DNA of 64,000 bases from Karstenula rhodostoma CBS 690.94 (taxonomy: Eukaryota > Ascomycota > Dothideomycetes > Pleosporales > Didymosphaeriaceae): positions 1,565,222 through 1,629,221 of the forward strand of contig MU001507.1 in NCBI GenBank assembly GCA_010093485.1, read 5' to 3'. A model generated the notes under the pieces. That model had not been told where the DNA came from, ran no database searches, and was given only the letters and a program-made list of their open reading frames with translations. The translations under genes were made by a program, and so were the position numbers. The stretch's first letter is position 1; every line of letters begins with the position of its first letter. Positions 32,128 through 43,441 of this stretch are shown here, piece by piece.

Positions 32128-33006
32128 TTAGTGCCCCCCCTCGTAACCTTTCCTCAAACTTAACGGCCATACACACAGCCCTCCGCAATCGAAACCGTTA
32201 TGCAGTGGATCGCAGTCATCGCGTGGGTCATCCTCACATACCTGGTCCTTAACCTCACATGGAAACCCTGCAAACCCACCACATAGCTTGTCCTTCACAC
32301 AGATGCCCAATTGATCGCACGCAGGCCCACATCCATCTTTGTATGGATCTTTGATGCAGACTTCGCCGCGACCGCACTCGCGGTAGTTGCCACGGCCGCC
32401 GCCGCATGGCTTGTGGATGCCAGTCGGCTTGGGAGCAGAGGATACATCAATGGCTTTGGCGACAAGCGAGGGCGTCTCCAAGGGAGGGCAATCCTGGTCA
32501 AGGGTTAGTGATTGCTCGGATGATGCATACGAGACATTGTCACCTGTAAATCGGGCTTCACGCCACCGCACCTGTCAAAGCATTGCTGTTTCTGTGCATT
32601 TGCGCAATAGCATGATTGTGGCCACATTTGGATACAGAATCCCGGTTCGCATGGGCATGTAGCCGCAGCCTGTACGCTTGGGGTTGGCGACGGAGTCGGG
32701 GGGTTTATCGGGCATGGCTGGTAGCATCAATCAGTGCTGTGTCGCGAGGGTGAAGGATTGAGGACTGACGAGGTACGTGGGTTTGTACGTCGGGCATGCT
32801 TTGAGGCACATTGTTTCGCGGGAATTCAGGCATTGGCAGAGTGCCTGAACAAGATATTGTTAGCATAGAGCAACCATCCTTCAAAAGGGGAAGCATACGG
32901 CAGCATTGCTACTTGGGCATTTGACTAGTGGACATCGGCAGATCGATGTGGTTGTTTGCGCCAATGTAAAGGCCCCCAGCAGGGGTAGGAGTAGGAATGC
33001 CTTCAT
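32128..33006 (-). CDS. Secreted cysteine-rich protein (28 Cys in 240 aa), effector-like
   Basis: Four exons on the minus strand, 33006-32899, 32844-32770, 32717-32544 and 32493-32128, encode 240 aa. The introns are 54, 52 and 50 nt; the last has a CACTAAC branch point. Residues 1-17 (MKAFLLLPLLGAFTLAQ) are a clear signal peptide. The mature protein has 28 cysteines in two groups: an N-terminal block with SICRCPLVKC, LCQCLN, CPCEPGFC and SCYCANAQKQQC, and a C-terminal block with RECGRGEVC, DGCGPACDQLGIC, KLCGGFAGFPC and DCGGLC. A Pro/Thr/Ser hinge (PPTPSPTPS) separates the first part, and a 35-residue linker separates the two blocks. Cys density and secretion are typical of apoplastic or wall-associated fungal proteins and effector candidates. 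No CFEM, hydrophobin or chitin-binding signature fits exactly. It was invisible as one ORF because of three introns. Confidence 0.8.
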
Positions 33007-34060
33007 GATGGTGGTGTGGGAAGGTTCCACACTGAACCAGGTACGTAGAGACCTCAAAGTCAAATACAGCGAGGAAGAAGCAGGTACCACATTTGCTCTT
33101 TCCCGCAGTCCACCTATATAGCTGCTGTACAGCTCCTCGCCAAGCCTCATATACATCCCTAAATTGGCCGTTGAACACGCTGCATCCGATCACGAGCTAT
33201 GCGATCCTATCCTGGGTTTATTCTTTTCCAAGCTGGGTAGTTGTGTCCCAGCTTGGGCCATCTAGCGGCTGCGCGAGGCATTCCAGGACGCGAAACTGAC
33301 GCCGAAGGAAATAACACGCGATGAGCTAGGAATGAAATATGTCAAGGTAATGAAAGGGCGGACTAAGAATAGATCGGAAGAATGGTTTAACCGTTAGAAG
33401 CAATTTGCCTGATCTACGACAGGTTTAAACGAGCCTCTGCACAGTGTTGGTTGAGGTCTGTGAGGAGTTTTCAGACCACGCTTAGCAAATGCAAGATTTT
33501 TCTATGAAGAGCCTGGCACGTTGATCAGCCAAGCCGTGGCGCTCTCGATGTGGTGGCCTACACGAGCTTGCTGACATGGTTCATTATTGCCTGTCGCTGC
33601 TTGATCGCGAACAAATCTTTTCTTTTGTTTATCCACTCACAACGCTTCCTTTTGTATCACTTTTGGACGGCAGTCCATGTCCATGTCCATATTTGTCTAT
33701 CACTTTACGGGACACTACTTTGTAGTTCGAGTCAACAATCAAAAAACCAAATCTTGTCTTCTCTTAGCCAACTTTTCAGTACGTAACAGTTGAGGAAGCC
33801 TGCATGCTGAAAGCGAGTGACCAGGCGTGTAACACGAGAACACGGCCAGGGATGTAGACGGTGTCATCGCGTTGCGCAAAACGGTATGACCACGAGTCAA
33901 GCTGAAAGGTCGATTTGGCTGTGATCTATGAGATACTCTTCACGGTGTAATTCCTTAGCTCTTGCTAGTGCCCAGATGGTTCAAGTGGCATGTCGTGCCA
34001 AAGTGTCAAATCCCACTGGTTCCCAGGTCTAGGTCAAGCAAGGCCCGATGAGACAAGGTC
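33007..34060. other. Intergenic interval, 1.05 kb
   Basis: This is the promoter side of the cysteine-rich secreted protein gene and the 3' region of the SET-domain gene, so both neighbours are on the minus strand. No frame shows domain content; the small frame around 33550-33786 is low-complexity. No tRNA cloverleaf was recognised. Confidence 0.45.
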
Positions 34061-35506
34061 TCAGCTGCTCAGGACATTTATACCCGTCTTGACAATGGCT
34101 TGAACTTGCTTCCAGCGTCTGAGCAGGGTATTATGTTGTCCCGTTGTTACGTCTGCACCTGTCCTCAATCCTTCCACCTCGTCCATGATCTCCATAATCT
34201 GTCGCTCGTATTTGACCAATAGCGCGATGACGTATTCATTGACTTTGCCCTGGTCACCCGCTCCTTCATCCGTCCCGCTCACAAAAGCCGTATATCGCCG
34301 AGAGGGTAGCGTCAACAGACGTACAACAGCCTGAGTGCGGTGGCATATTGTCGGGCTTGTCGGCGACAGCGTGTACGACTTGTAGAATCCATCTTCCTTC
34401 AGAACCTGGACCTGTTCGGATGAGAGTTGGGAGAGAATAAGGTGGTCCAGCGGTAGGGAATCGCATCCATTCGTGTCAAGTATGAAGCCATACTCCACAA
34501 GCAGGAAATCGTTCGTGTGTGAGCCATACGAAACGTAGACTTCTTCACCGGCTTTGTAGGTGCGATCGGCGGTGACCGAGTAGCCTTTCGCGTCAGCCTT
34601 GGGGTCGCAACCTTTGTCGGAGTGATTGAAATAGTCCATAAAGGGGCACATGGCGTAACAATCGTCCGCCGTTAACTGTAGACGTTTCTTTGGAAGGCGC
34701 GGATGCGCATTTGGAAGATCGGGGTATTCCCAGTAGAAGGTACGAGTGTTGACGATTAGCCATACATAGGTGAAGAGGTCTCTGGAGATGGAAGGGCGAA
34801 TGGCGTGAATGCTGAGATGATCTCTTTCGAGATTGGATCGCTGGGCTGTGAGAAGCACTGCATTGTGTTAGCAGATTACCGTCCCGTGTGTCGCTTGTAA
34901 GTGCACAACGGGCAATCAACGATTCACTGTCGTAGAGCCGAGCAGGCGCAGGGTTCTTCGCATGACTTACCAGTCGCAGCATGCGGCAGCAGATCCTGCA
35001 GCTGCTTCGACCAGTGCAGTGGCAGGATGTCCTTGAACTCGTCCTGACTGGGCCAGACGTCCTGCCATGGGCGATGCTGGCAGTCGTCTTTTGCATATTG
35101 AAGAGCTAAGTATGCAGCTAGACGCGCGTGTATCGAAGTCTTGGTCGGGAACTTGAGCGTTTGGATTCCTTGGTGGGCAACAGTGATGAGTGACGTGTTG
35201 CGCACATGCACTATTCGATCTCCTTGCTTGAAAACTTAGCACATGAGCTGCACACCAATGTGCTTGATGCAGCCGATAGTCCCAGCACTATCTTGAGACG
35301 ACTCGTTACGTGGAAACCAAAGCCCTTGACTGCGATTTCTGCATACACGAGGCACTGACCTTGATATCCGTTGCGGCCACGATTCCCATGCCTCGATCCT
35401 TGAACTGGGCAGGAGCAATTCCGTTGATTTCCACGCCGTTGGACTGTGCCCACTCAATGAAGCGGGTGTGCTGCTCGCCCGGGTCCATAGCGGCAGCCAT
35501 TGCCAT
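34061..35506 (-). CDS. SET-domain protein (Rubisco LSMT/SETD3-type lysine methyltransferase)
   Basis: Three exons, 35506-35360, 35226-34971 and 34857-34061, encode 399 aa. The split SET domain begins near residue 10 with a [19 protein letters not shown] stretch (the N-SET GxGxxA element and following strand). A helical insert follows ([18 protein letters not shown]). The C-terminal SET core holds [17 protein letters not shown] (the NHS element contacting SAM) and [25 protein letters not shown] (the catalytic-Tyr/GxxxN-type element). A C-terminal helical region follows. Members of this subfamily methylate non-histone lysines, such as ribosomal proteins and elongation factors; the substrate here cannot be told from sequence. 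Three in-frame ATGs lie at the start (codons 1, 3 and 7) and the first was chosen. The introns are relatively long for this window (113 and 133 nt). Divergent from COQ4. Confidence 0.88.
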
Positions 35507-35780
35507 GAGTCGTGGAGCGTGGAGACGTCGGGTGCGGTGCGTGTAGAAGGTAGGGTGAAGGCGGAGGCACGACACTCGATGCACAATCTGTCAAAAGGCG
35601 CCAGTTCTGAATGTGCGTCGTACTCGAACCTTGCGAATTCCTGTCCAGGACGACGAGCGCGATTGACCGACTGACTTGTGAGTCGAGCAAAGAAAGAATG
35701 GAAGTCGCGACATCGACTGTGGCGCACCTGACGCGTCTTATCGATAAGAAGTGGCTGAAGCCGTCGAACCATGATGCGCG
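35507..35780. promoter_or_regulatory. Bidirectional promoter, SET-domain gene / COQ4
   Basis: A 274-base gap between two divergent start codons. Shared regulation of the methyltransferase and the ubiquinone gene is possible. No specific site was recognised. Confidence 0.5.
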
Positions 35781-36740
35781 ATGCATCGAGGTCGCGTCGG
35801 CATGTCTCTCTCCATGGCGGCACCGTCGAAGCGCCCTGCTGCGAGCTTGGTGTGCGCTCCTTCTAAGCTCGTCTCCCACTCTCCGCACCTACCTTGCACC
35901 TGCCGATGCTTCTCGGTGCTCAACCGCCCGCTGCCCAACTATGAAGGCCACATCCCGCTCACGCGCACCGAACGGCTGGGGCTGGCTCTGGGCTCTGGGC
36001 TCATGAGCTTCCTGGACCCTCGGAGAGGAGGTGAGGCGTTCGAATGGACAGCTGCCGGCCGCCCATTGCTAAATCCCGTAGACCTCATCGCCGCCTTTGG
36101 CGAAGCCACGGCGCAGCCTTACTTCATCAATCGTCTCCGCGACCGCATGCTGCTACATCCCACGGGCCGGAGGATACTGCGGCACCGCCCGCGCTTGACG
36201 TCGACCTCGCTCGATATCCCTCGTCTTCGTTCACTGCCCAAGAACACCGTAGGCTATGCCTACACAGAATGGTTAGATCGAGAGGGCGTGTCACCCGACA
36301 CCCGAGCACACGTCCGCTACATAGACGACGAGGAATGTGCATATGTCATGCAACGCTACCGCGAGTGCCACGACTTCTACCATGCGCTTGTTGGCCTCCC
36401 AGTCTTCCGCGAAGGCGAAGTGGCCCTCAAGGCCTTCGAGTTCGCCAACACGGGGCTGCCCATGACCGGACTGGCCGTGTTCAGCGCTCTGACACTAAAG
36501 AAAGGCGAGTGGAGAAGGTTCTGGGACATATATGGTCCGTGGGCAGCACGAAACGGCGCAAAAAGCGACCATGTGATCAATGTGTACTGGGAGGAGGAGC
36601 TCGAGACCGACGTGGACGAGCTCAGAACAAGGCTCGGCATCGAGAAGCCGCCCGATCTGAGGGATTTGAGAAGAGCCGCACGAGAGGCGAGGAAGAACGA
36701 GAAAGCTGCTCGAGAAGCCGCTGCCGGTGCGGCTGTATGA
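35781..36740 (+). CDS. COQ4: Coq4, ubiquinone biosynthesis scaffold/enzyme, mitochondrial
   Basis: A single exon of 319 aa. The zinc motif HDxxH-x11-E that defines Coq4 is intact: CHDFYH at residues 197-201 and Glu213 in FREGE. Other family landmarks are present: [20 protein letters not shown] near the start of the domain, [21 protein letters not shown] and [18 protein letters not shown]. The first 45 residues are basic and lack acidic residues, as expected for a mitochondrial presequence. A second in-frame ATG at codon 8 is an equally possible start. Coq4 sits on the matrix face of the inner membrane, organises the CoQ-synthome and supports the C1 decarboxylation/hydroxylation step of ubiquinone synthesis. 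The charged Ala/Arg/Lys/Glu helix at the C-terminus (about 290-316) is a fungal extension. Confidence 0.95.
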   Translation: MHRGRVGMSLSMAAPSKRPAASLVCAPSKLVSHSPHLPCTCRCFSVLNRPLPNYEGHIPLTRTERLGLALGSGLMSFLDPRRGGEAFEWTAAGRPLLNPVDLIAAFGEATAQPYFINRLRDRMLLHPTGRRILRHRPRLTSTSLDIPRLRSLPKNTVGYAYTEWLDREGVSPDTRAHVRYIDDEECAYVMQRYRECHDFYHALVGLPVFREGEVALKAFEFANTGLPMTGLAVFSALTLKKGEWRRFWDIYGPWAARNGAKSDHVINVYWEEELETDVDELRTRLGIEKPPDLRDLRRAAREARKNEKAAREAAAGAAV

Positions 36741-38647
36741 GCACGAGGACCATTTCCGTTTTGCGACTCGATTACTCTACTGGGACACGGGCATTGGACA
36801 CTCGGCAGCTCCATAACTTCTTAATTGTTCTTGCTAGTATACTTGTCCGCCTCCTCCAAGGCATTGAATCCATACTTACCCGTTCCTGAAAACTCCTTCA
36901 CTGTTTCACAACCGCTGACGAAACCGGGCGATACTGGCAGGCATGGAATATTCCATGGCTGTCATTTCATGCCATCCTACACTATGAGCGGCTTGACGGG
37001 ACAGGGGAACTCACCTCTTGTCTATCCTATTCACTAAGCTGGGACGTTTCGGTGTATCGAACTCCCGACAATGGCCAATCTTACATAGATAAGCACAACT
37101 AGGTTTGGCCTAGTTTCACCCGATGCTTCTCGAACTTGTGCTCCGAACTCATGTTTACTGTTAGCAGGGACAACATCGGCTTACCGTTATTGGCTAGAAC
37201 TTGTTTGTATTCTAGCCTACAGCAAACATCTTCTTCCCTACACCGGTATTAGCGTTACTTGGGAAGAGGAAAAAATTACCTGAGATACTGTCTGGCAGTG
37301 CTGTAGTATGCTGTCCGCAATCGACCGAAAATCCACAACTTAGATAGTTGTTCCTATCTATCCTGAAGTCTTGATCGCCCTATCTATGTGTACTTGAGAT
37401 TCCGTCCATACTTTGATTGACGGGCGAACATCAACTCGATTCTGATCTGGAAGGGCGCTAGAATCGTGGTCGTATAGGTCGCAGGCAAATCGTGACGAAA
37501 GTAACGGTGAGAAGTTGGATCGTCACACGGAGGCATCGCAAAAAACACCATCACCGGACGAGATGAGATGCATCACACAGCACGCGCGTGTGGAACAAGG
37601 CTACCTGTTTGCCCGGCGGATGCATGCACTGTTGGAAAGGCATGGTGTGGGTGTCTGACATGTTAGCGGGATCCCATGGGCCCATGGGTTGACACAAAGT
37701 GACCTGTGTTAGTAGTCCGCGGCCACGCTCTGTAGTGTGGTACTGTATGAGGGGTAAGGCTTCTTATACATAACTGCCACTCTGAAAGCATGGCTTTCAC
37801 GCGCTCTCGACTGGCATTGTGTATTGCTAAAATTATCTGGGGGGCACACGTTTGCACAATGCTAAGTTCTCGAGAAAGAGAACATTTGACTGGGCGCTTT
37901 GTTCGCACGATTACATTGTGTATAGACGTAGACTCTTTGTTCCACAGCAACTAACGTGGCTGGACGCAAGACATTGGATATGTCCGCTCTCCAAGGCTAG
38001 CACAGCGAAGTTGCTGAACCAGACGCGGTGGCTACGCTACGATATCGCCACACTCGGCGGATGCGGCTATCGATTTCCTCCACATTCCACTTCCCCGCAA
38101 GCAATGCAACGCCACATTCTATGCGCTACTCGTTGGTACTAGCCAATCAAGCCCCAACTGTTCTGGAACGGTTCTTCCCACACCTCCAGGTCTGTTTCGT
38201 CTGCTTAGATAAAGGTAGGTCCGCTCTTGCGCTACCTAAACCTGGGGGAGCTCGGGATGTCGGATGGGGTCTCAGATTGTCCTTGAAGTGCTCCGATGTT
38301 TGCGAAACTCGCTCGTCTTTAAAACGAAGTCATTACATTCCATGTCGGAACACCCGCTCTGAAGTCCACTATAAGTAGCTTTTCAATACCTCATCGCATT
38401 CAACAGACGAGTGTGAACAGTTGAAATCGCTAGTTTTAGAATGAGTTACGCCGAGAACAAGGTGTCCATCCTCTTAAGAAGTGCTATTACATTCGGGATA
38501 CTCTTAGAAGAACTGACTTGAGGGGAAGCGGATGGATCATTGATCTATGGTCTAGAGGGTCTACTTATAGGACCTACATTAATCGTGTCTCCCAGGTAAG
38601 GCTTCGCAAACATATTTTTAGTCTGGCGGTCTTTTTGTTGTGCATAA
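36741..38647. other. Intergenic interval, 1.9 kb
   Basis: Reading frames are short and unconvincing on both strands. Composition is slightly more AT-rich than the genic DNA to the left. A T-loop-like string (GGAGTTCGATAC, minus strand near 37057-37068) does not extend into a tRNA cloverleaf. The interval leads into the P450 relic, so it may be partly decayed coding DNA. Confidence 0.45.
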
Positions 38648-39057
38648 TGCAACAACACTGGATAGCCACCTCTCTTTGTTATATAGCGCTACGCACTATA
38701 GCTGACACTCGTCAGATTCTAGCAATATGCGCAGTGATCGTCGGCCGATTAGCAATGCACACGAAAACTATCCATGACAAGTATGGGCCCATAATACGAC
38801 TGAGCCCAAATGAGCTCTCATTCAACACCCCCGAAGCATGGGAAGATATCTATGATCTGCGGCCGGGACGACCCAACTTATCGAAAGATCCAATTCACGT
38901 TGGCTCGGTCGACCCTGTACCAGGTGTCTCGACCATCCTTAGCGTCGTAGAACCACACTGTATCCGCGTTGTCGATCGAAATCCATCGCGACTCCCCGTG
39001 ACGTTACAAGTATTATCTGCATCTGCATCTGCCATCGTGACTCCCATACTCGCCTGA
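38648..39057 (+). pseudogene. Cytochrome P450 N-terminal relic
   Basis: In the frame read here, about 38735-38935 encodes GRLAMHTKTIHDKYGPIIRLSPNELSF followed by NTPEAWEDIYDLRPGRPNLSKDPIH (given in two parts). This is the conserved helix-A/beta-1 region of fungal microsomal P450s, in which a HxKYGPxVRxSPNELSF motif and an AWxDIYxxRPG motif are standard. The hydrophobic region just upstream (from about 38615) could be the membrane anchor. After GVSTI near 38930 homology stops: there is no I-helix, ExxR or haem-binding FxxGxRxC anywhere in the following 2 kb, where an unrelated regulator gene begins. So only about 100 of some 500 residues remain. It was probably a functional P450 cut by deletion or rearrangement. 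The boundaries are approximate. Confidence 0.75.
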
Positions 39058-39298
39058 TGAACGAAACGAAGCCGATGTGAAGAACAGGCAACACCTCTGT
39101 GGGGCAATAAAAGTAAAAGATGCCGACGATGGATGTGGGGCAAGATGCCCTCGGTGCGGGGAGCGCCAGCGCCAACCTAACCTAACCCAATCCAGCCTCA
39201 TGAACGGCACGGCTGCCAGGTTCCGACCATACCACATGAGGGCTCAGCTTTGCGTTGGCTACATCGCCTGCAGACATCATCTCCAGTAATTGAGATCC

Positions 39299-41458
39299 AT
39301 GGTCACCAAGCGAAAGCACGATGACTCGCCACCATCCGACGCCTCGCGAGCAGCACCGGTGAATGGCACTACCTCTACCAGCCCGCAGACGGCTCGCGTA
39401 GTGGAGAACTATCCCCGGAAACGCATCGCAATTGCTGTGAGTATGCGTGTGCTCTCGACAAGATCCGTGGCACGGCTAATACGCTCTAGTGCAATGTGTG
39501 TCGATTCAGAAAGACAAGATGCGATGCACAAAAACCCTCCTGTAGTTTCTGCACCGATTTAGGCATCGAATGCACGTATCGCAAACCAACAATAGGAGAC
39601 AGGTTCGTGTGCCCCCAGAAACGCTTTGGCTTGAGTTTCTTCTGAGCTGACCACACGACAGGGGTAAAACCGTCGATCCCCCCTCAGAGGCATTGGAAAA
39701 TATGGAGCGGCGACTCTCCGAAGTAGAGTCACGTCTGGAAGCAACCGAGCACCGGGTGCAGGTGCAAAATGCCGTTGTGGTATCACCAAACGCGTCACAT
39801 CGTAGCAAGATGCTTCCGCCCCAGGAGTCGCCGCCCTCACGGAGATCAAGTGTGAACAGACTTGCCGTGGATTGCATCACTTCTGTGAATTCAGCCTCAA
39901 ATGGGTCCGTTGAAACGCCAGTAACCTACGATCTTGCCTACAGACAAACAGCCACAGAAAGCCAGACCGCAAGGCCGAGCCTCTTGACTTTCCGTGCGCC
40001 ACCTTATATATGCGTGGAGAGCTGGGATTTCACAAGAGAATTCTACGACGACGAAATTCTAGCTGGCGAGCATCTTTCAGATCAACTAGTTACATTGTTA
40101 GATCAGCCAGTTGACCTTTCCAGGAGAACTACTAGGCGGTTGCAGCAAAGCTTCGTGGAAAACTTCCTTCGTTGGACACCGATATTTGACCAGCAAACGT
40201 GCGTGAGTGCCGTTGAGTCGGCAACTACGCATAGCTTCGTCGGATTTTCACCCTCTACTTGTCTGACATTTTTCTTGCTAGCTATGGGTGCTATCACAGA
40301 AGACAAAGGTAACCATGCCAAGAATACACTCCCAGGTCTTGATTACTTTGCTCGAGGCTGTCAAATCTTGGAGCGTCTGTCGTTGAGGACCGGAAACCTT
40401 ATGACGCTCCAGTGTCGCGTACTTCAGGCGTCCTACTTCAAATTCGCCATCAGGCCCATGCAGACCTGGAATTCCATTACGCAAGCAGCAAGAGACTGTA
40501 TGCATATCTGCAGCTCCAGAATGAGAGATCATATGTCTCCAGCAGAACAAGAAGCCTTCAATCGCGCGTTTTGGGCCACGTCGACTATCGTTCACGAGTT
40601 GCAAGCTACGATGAAGATGTTTCCCGTCGGTATACGCCAATTTCACGATATGGTTCCTTTGCCACAGTTTGAGGAAGAGGACTCGGGGTTCTATTACTTC
40701 CTCGCCCAGATAAGCCTCCGTAAATTCTTGACGCAGTCCCTAGAAGTTGTCGGATACAACAGCGGACGTGTTATTCACGCGCCTGTGGTGACACGAGAGC
40801 TAAGAAAACAGGTCCGCGAATGGTACGACCATCTCCCCGCTGTTGTTCGATTTCCATTGGATGCAACTCCAGTCTTCGATTCCCGCAAATCTTTTCTCAG
40901 AGGGCAGTACATTGCATTGTTTGTTGTCCTAGGATGGCCGTCCGTACTAAAAATCATGGAACATGGGACTGATAAGGGAGCGCCTTTCGATCAAACAGTA
41001 ATTGCTGTCATGAAAGAGCAAGCAGCTGGATGTATAAGAGGGTGTTGTTTATTTTTAAGCGTCGCTGACGAGCAGCTAATGGATCGTACGATGGGCACGC
41101 ATTTCTCTATGTGGGCGTAGGTCGTCCTGGGAGAGAAATGCGTCGACAGTGCTGACATTCTAGCAGGGCATTTGCAATGTTTGCAACCTTGATCATAACA
41201 TTTAATTGCCCGGCACTATCCTTCGTGGAGGAAACGAAGGAAGAGTATCATATACGCAACGCATACGAATTACTGAGGCCTTGGGACCATCATCCGTTGA
41301 TACGTAGAGGTCTGGACCAGGCACGAATCTTGATGCAGCAAATTGGTCTATCCGACGGCACGGCTAACTACCCTGTTACTCCTTCTAACATTGTAATCCC
41401 AGAATTAGCACAGCTTGGCTGGTATTCTCCGCAAAGCCAGAATGGCCCGAAGACATGA
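39299..41458 (+). CDS. Zn2Cys6 (GAL4-type) transcription factor
   Basis: Four exons, 39299-39436, 39490-39602, 39662-41116 and 41167-41458, encode 665 aa. The binuclear zinc cluster is complete at residues 47-74 with spacing C-x2-C-x6-C-x6-C-x2-C-x6-C (starting CNVCRFRKTRC). It is preceded by a basic PRKRIAIA segment. A heptad-like helix follows (MERRLSEVESRLEATEHRVQ), the usual dimerisation coiled coil. The middle part holds a fungal-specific transcription-factor domain: SFVENFLRWTPIFDQQTC, TCLTFFLLAMGAI, YFARGCQILERLSLR and a following helical bundle. Splice sites were chosen to keep the zinc cluster intact. It is oriented toward the cyclase gene 185 bases downstream, so a pathway-specific regulator is plausible but unproven. 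It would act in the nucleus on CGG-type sites. Confidence 0.9.
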
Positions 41459-41642
41459 TGCACATATGTACTTTGTCCAAAACCGATCTAGCGGAGTTCA
41501 ATAACCGAGACCCCGCAACCCCTCCGCCTACAGGAAAGACGAACAGAAGCCGGGTTATCGGATGGACGACCGAAAAATGTGTACCATTTCGAAATGGTTT
41601 TGTACCTCTTGAAACATCATCGTCTTTATTAACTACAGCACA

Positions 41643-42742
41643 ATGGCTTCCTCACAGATGATTCGAGCGTATCCAAAGTTCTCAGAACTACCGCTTGATC
41701 CCGGTCACCCTCCACACTCTGCTTGGGGTCTTTGGGGAAATGATGATGAGCTGGGGACTCTCAACCATCTTACGCCGGAACGTGTCGTTACAGCCGCAAA
41801 GGAAGTGAAGACCGGCGCGCGCTTCGGCCTCAACTGGGCACTGGAACAAATGGACCACACTGGTGGTTTCCGTGAAACCATCAAGCATGACATCTTCCAG
41901 CTAGGAGATAACATGAATGTACGGCTATTCTAAGTAATCTGGTGCGCTACTGACCTCTTTGAGGATGACCGCATAACTTTCAACACACAAACAAGCACAC
42001 AATGGGATGGGTTACGGCATTGGGGCTTTGATGATGGCCGCTTCTACAACGGCTTTACGCAAAGGGAGATTGCCGAGAACAAAACACCACAGTTGGGTAT
42101 ACAAGGTGTGATACGATCGCCTATTTCATATTGTAACCTCGTTGACATGTCTAGCTTGGGCTAAGCATGGTCTTGTAGGCCGCGGAGTCTTGATTGACTT
42201 CGTATCATATGCTGCGAAGGAAAATATAGAGTATGATCCTCTAGATTTCTTCGCTGTTACTTTGAAGACCGTAAAGCAGATTGCCGAAGAATGCAGCTTT
42301 GATTTTCAAGCTGGCGACATTGTCTTACTTCGGACTGGTATGCGAAAACCTGTTACTACCAGAACTGATCTGACGGCGACTAGGCTTTACCACTGCCTTT
42401 GAACATGCTCATCTTGAAACGAAGAAGAAGATCATGGCTAAAAGTCCTTTCAAATACCCAGGAATGGAGAGTAACTTCGAAGTACTCAGCTGGTTGTGGG
42501 ATACCCAGATCGCTGCTGTAGCAGGAGACTGCCCTGGTTTCGAAGCTTGGCCTCCCTCGGAGCATGCACTACACCAGATCCTGCTATCTGGGTTTGGTAT
42601 GCCTATCGGAGAGATGTTTGCGCTCGATGAACTTGCGAAAGAGTGCGAGAAGCAAAAGCGCTGGACTTTCATGTTTACCAGCGAGCCCTTGAACGTCAAA
42701 GGGGGTGTCGCGAGCCCGCCAAATGCACTTGCCATTATGTGA
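41643..42742 (+). CDS. Cyclase-family metal-dependent hydrolase (PF04199-like)
   Basis: Four exons, 41643-41918, 41964-42105, 42155-42337 and 42384-42742, encode 319 aa. The introns are all very short (45, 49 and 46 nt). Family landmarks: an N-terminal SAWGLWGNDDELGTLNHLTPERV, the STQWDGLRHWGF element that replaces the bacterial HxGTHxDxPxH metal motif in fungal members, GVLIDFVSYAAKEN, and a C-terminal WDTQIAAVAGDCPGFEAWPP followed by GGVASPPNALAIM. The family includes kynurenine formamidase and related hydrolases. Fungal proteins of this subgroup are mostly uncharacterised and often lie beside secondary-metabolism or catabolic genes. It directly follows the Zn2Cys6 regulator on the same strand. 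The stop TGA at 42740 is followed by 60-odd further in-frame sense codons (see findings). Confidence 0.88.
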
Positions 42743-43441
42743 GCAGAGGGGTGGCTGTATAGATTACCTGACGGTATCTCTGCTCAGACTATTGAGGAAG
42801 TGCTAGCAAAACATAGCAGCCAACAATGGAAATACCGGCCTCGTGCGTGTTTCGCAAATCAGCCTTACCTATCACCTGTAACGTGGAAAGACACGATGCG
42901 CAATAGCCAACCACTGCTCGAAAAGTCATCGGTACGGTAAACGATATCCCTCGGGGGTCCTTGGCTAAAGCTTGTAAGCTCTATCCATCCTAGACTTTAC
43001 CTGTGCAAGCCCGTTCGAGAAAGAACGAATCTGCTATCTGCAGTAAAAGACCTTCGGATGACTGTAATGCACGTGACGACCTGGGGCATGGCCATGTAAA
43101 TGTAAGCGTGGTTAGCCGATATCGGAGCTGGAGCTTTGGAAGCTCCTCACGCTGTCTCCAGGTCGACATCCCGTGGCGACTAGCACAAGAGCACCATTGC
43201 ACTAATTGCTATGTGCGTCACCTCCCCGTTTTCGCAGCGCATCGAGCTCGGAGTCGAATTCGGCGTATGACCGTGACGTATAAAGCTATCCTCCAGCTCT
43301 CTAACAAAGGATTGCACGCGCTCCATCCCAGCTACCAAACCAGTTTACGACTCCTCTCTGTTGATATCGCCATCGTCTACAACCCGCTCAGAGAACTTGA
43401 TCACACTCACCGCAGCGAATCGGCCCTGGAAACTCTCAGCT
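42743..43441. other. Intergenic interval between the cyclase and methyltransferase genes
   Basis: The first 190 bases remain open in the cyclase frame until a TAA near 42938 and read like protein (RLPDGISAQTIEEVLAKHSS). The remainder, from about 42960, has no consistent frame and should contain the promoter of the methyltransferase gene. Confidence 0.4.

Noticed and set aside
37050..37080. T-loop-like GTTCGATAC string on the minus strand, possible tRNA
   Set aside because: No acceptor, D or anticodon stems could be drawn around it.
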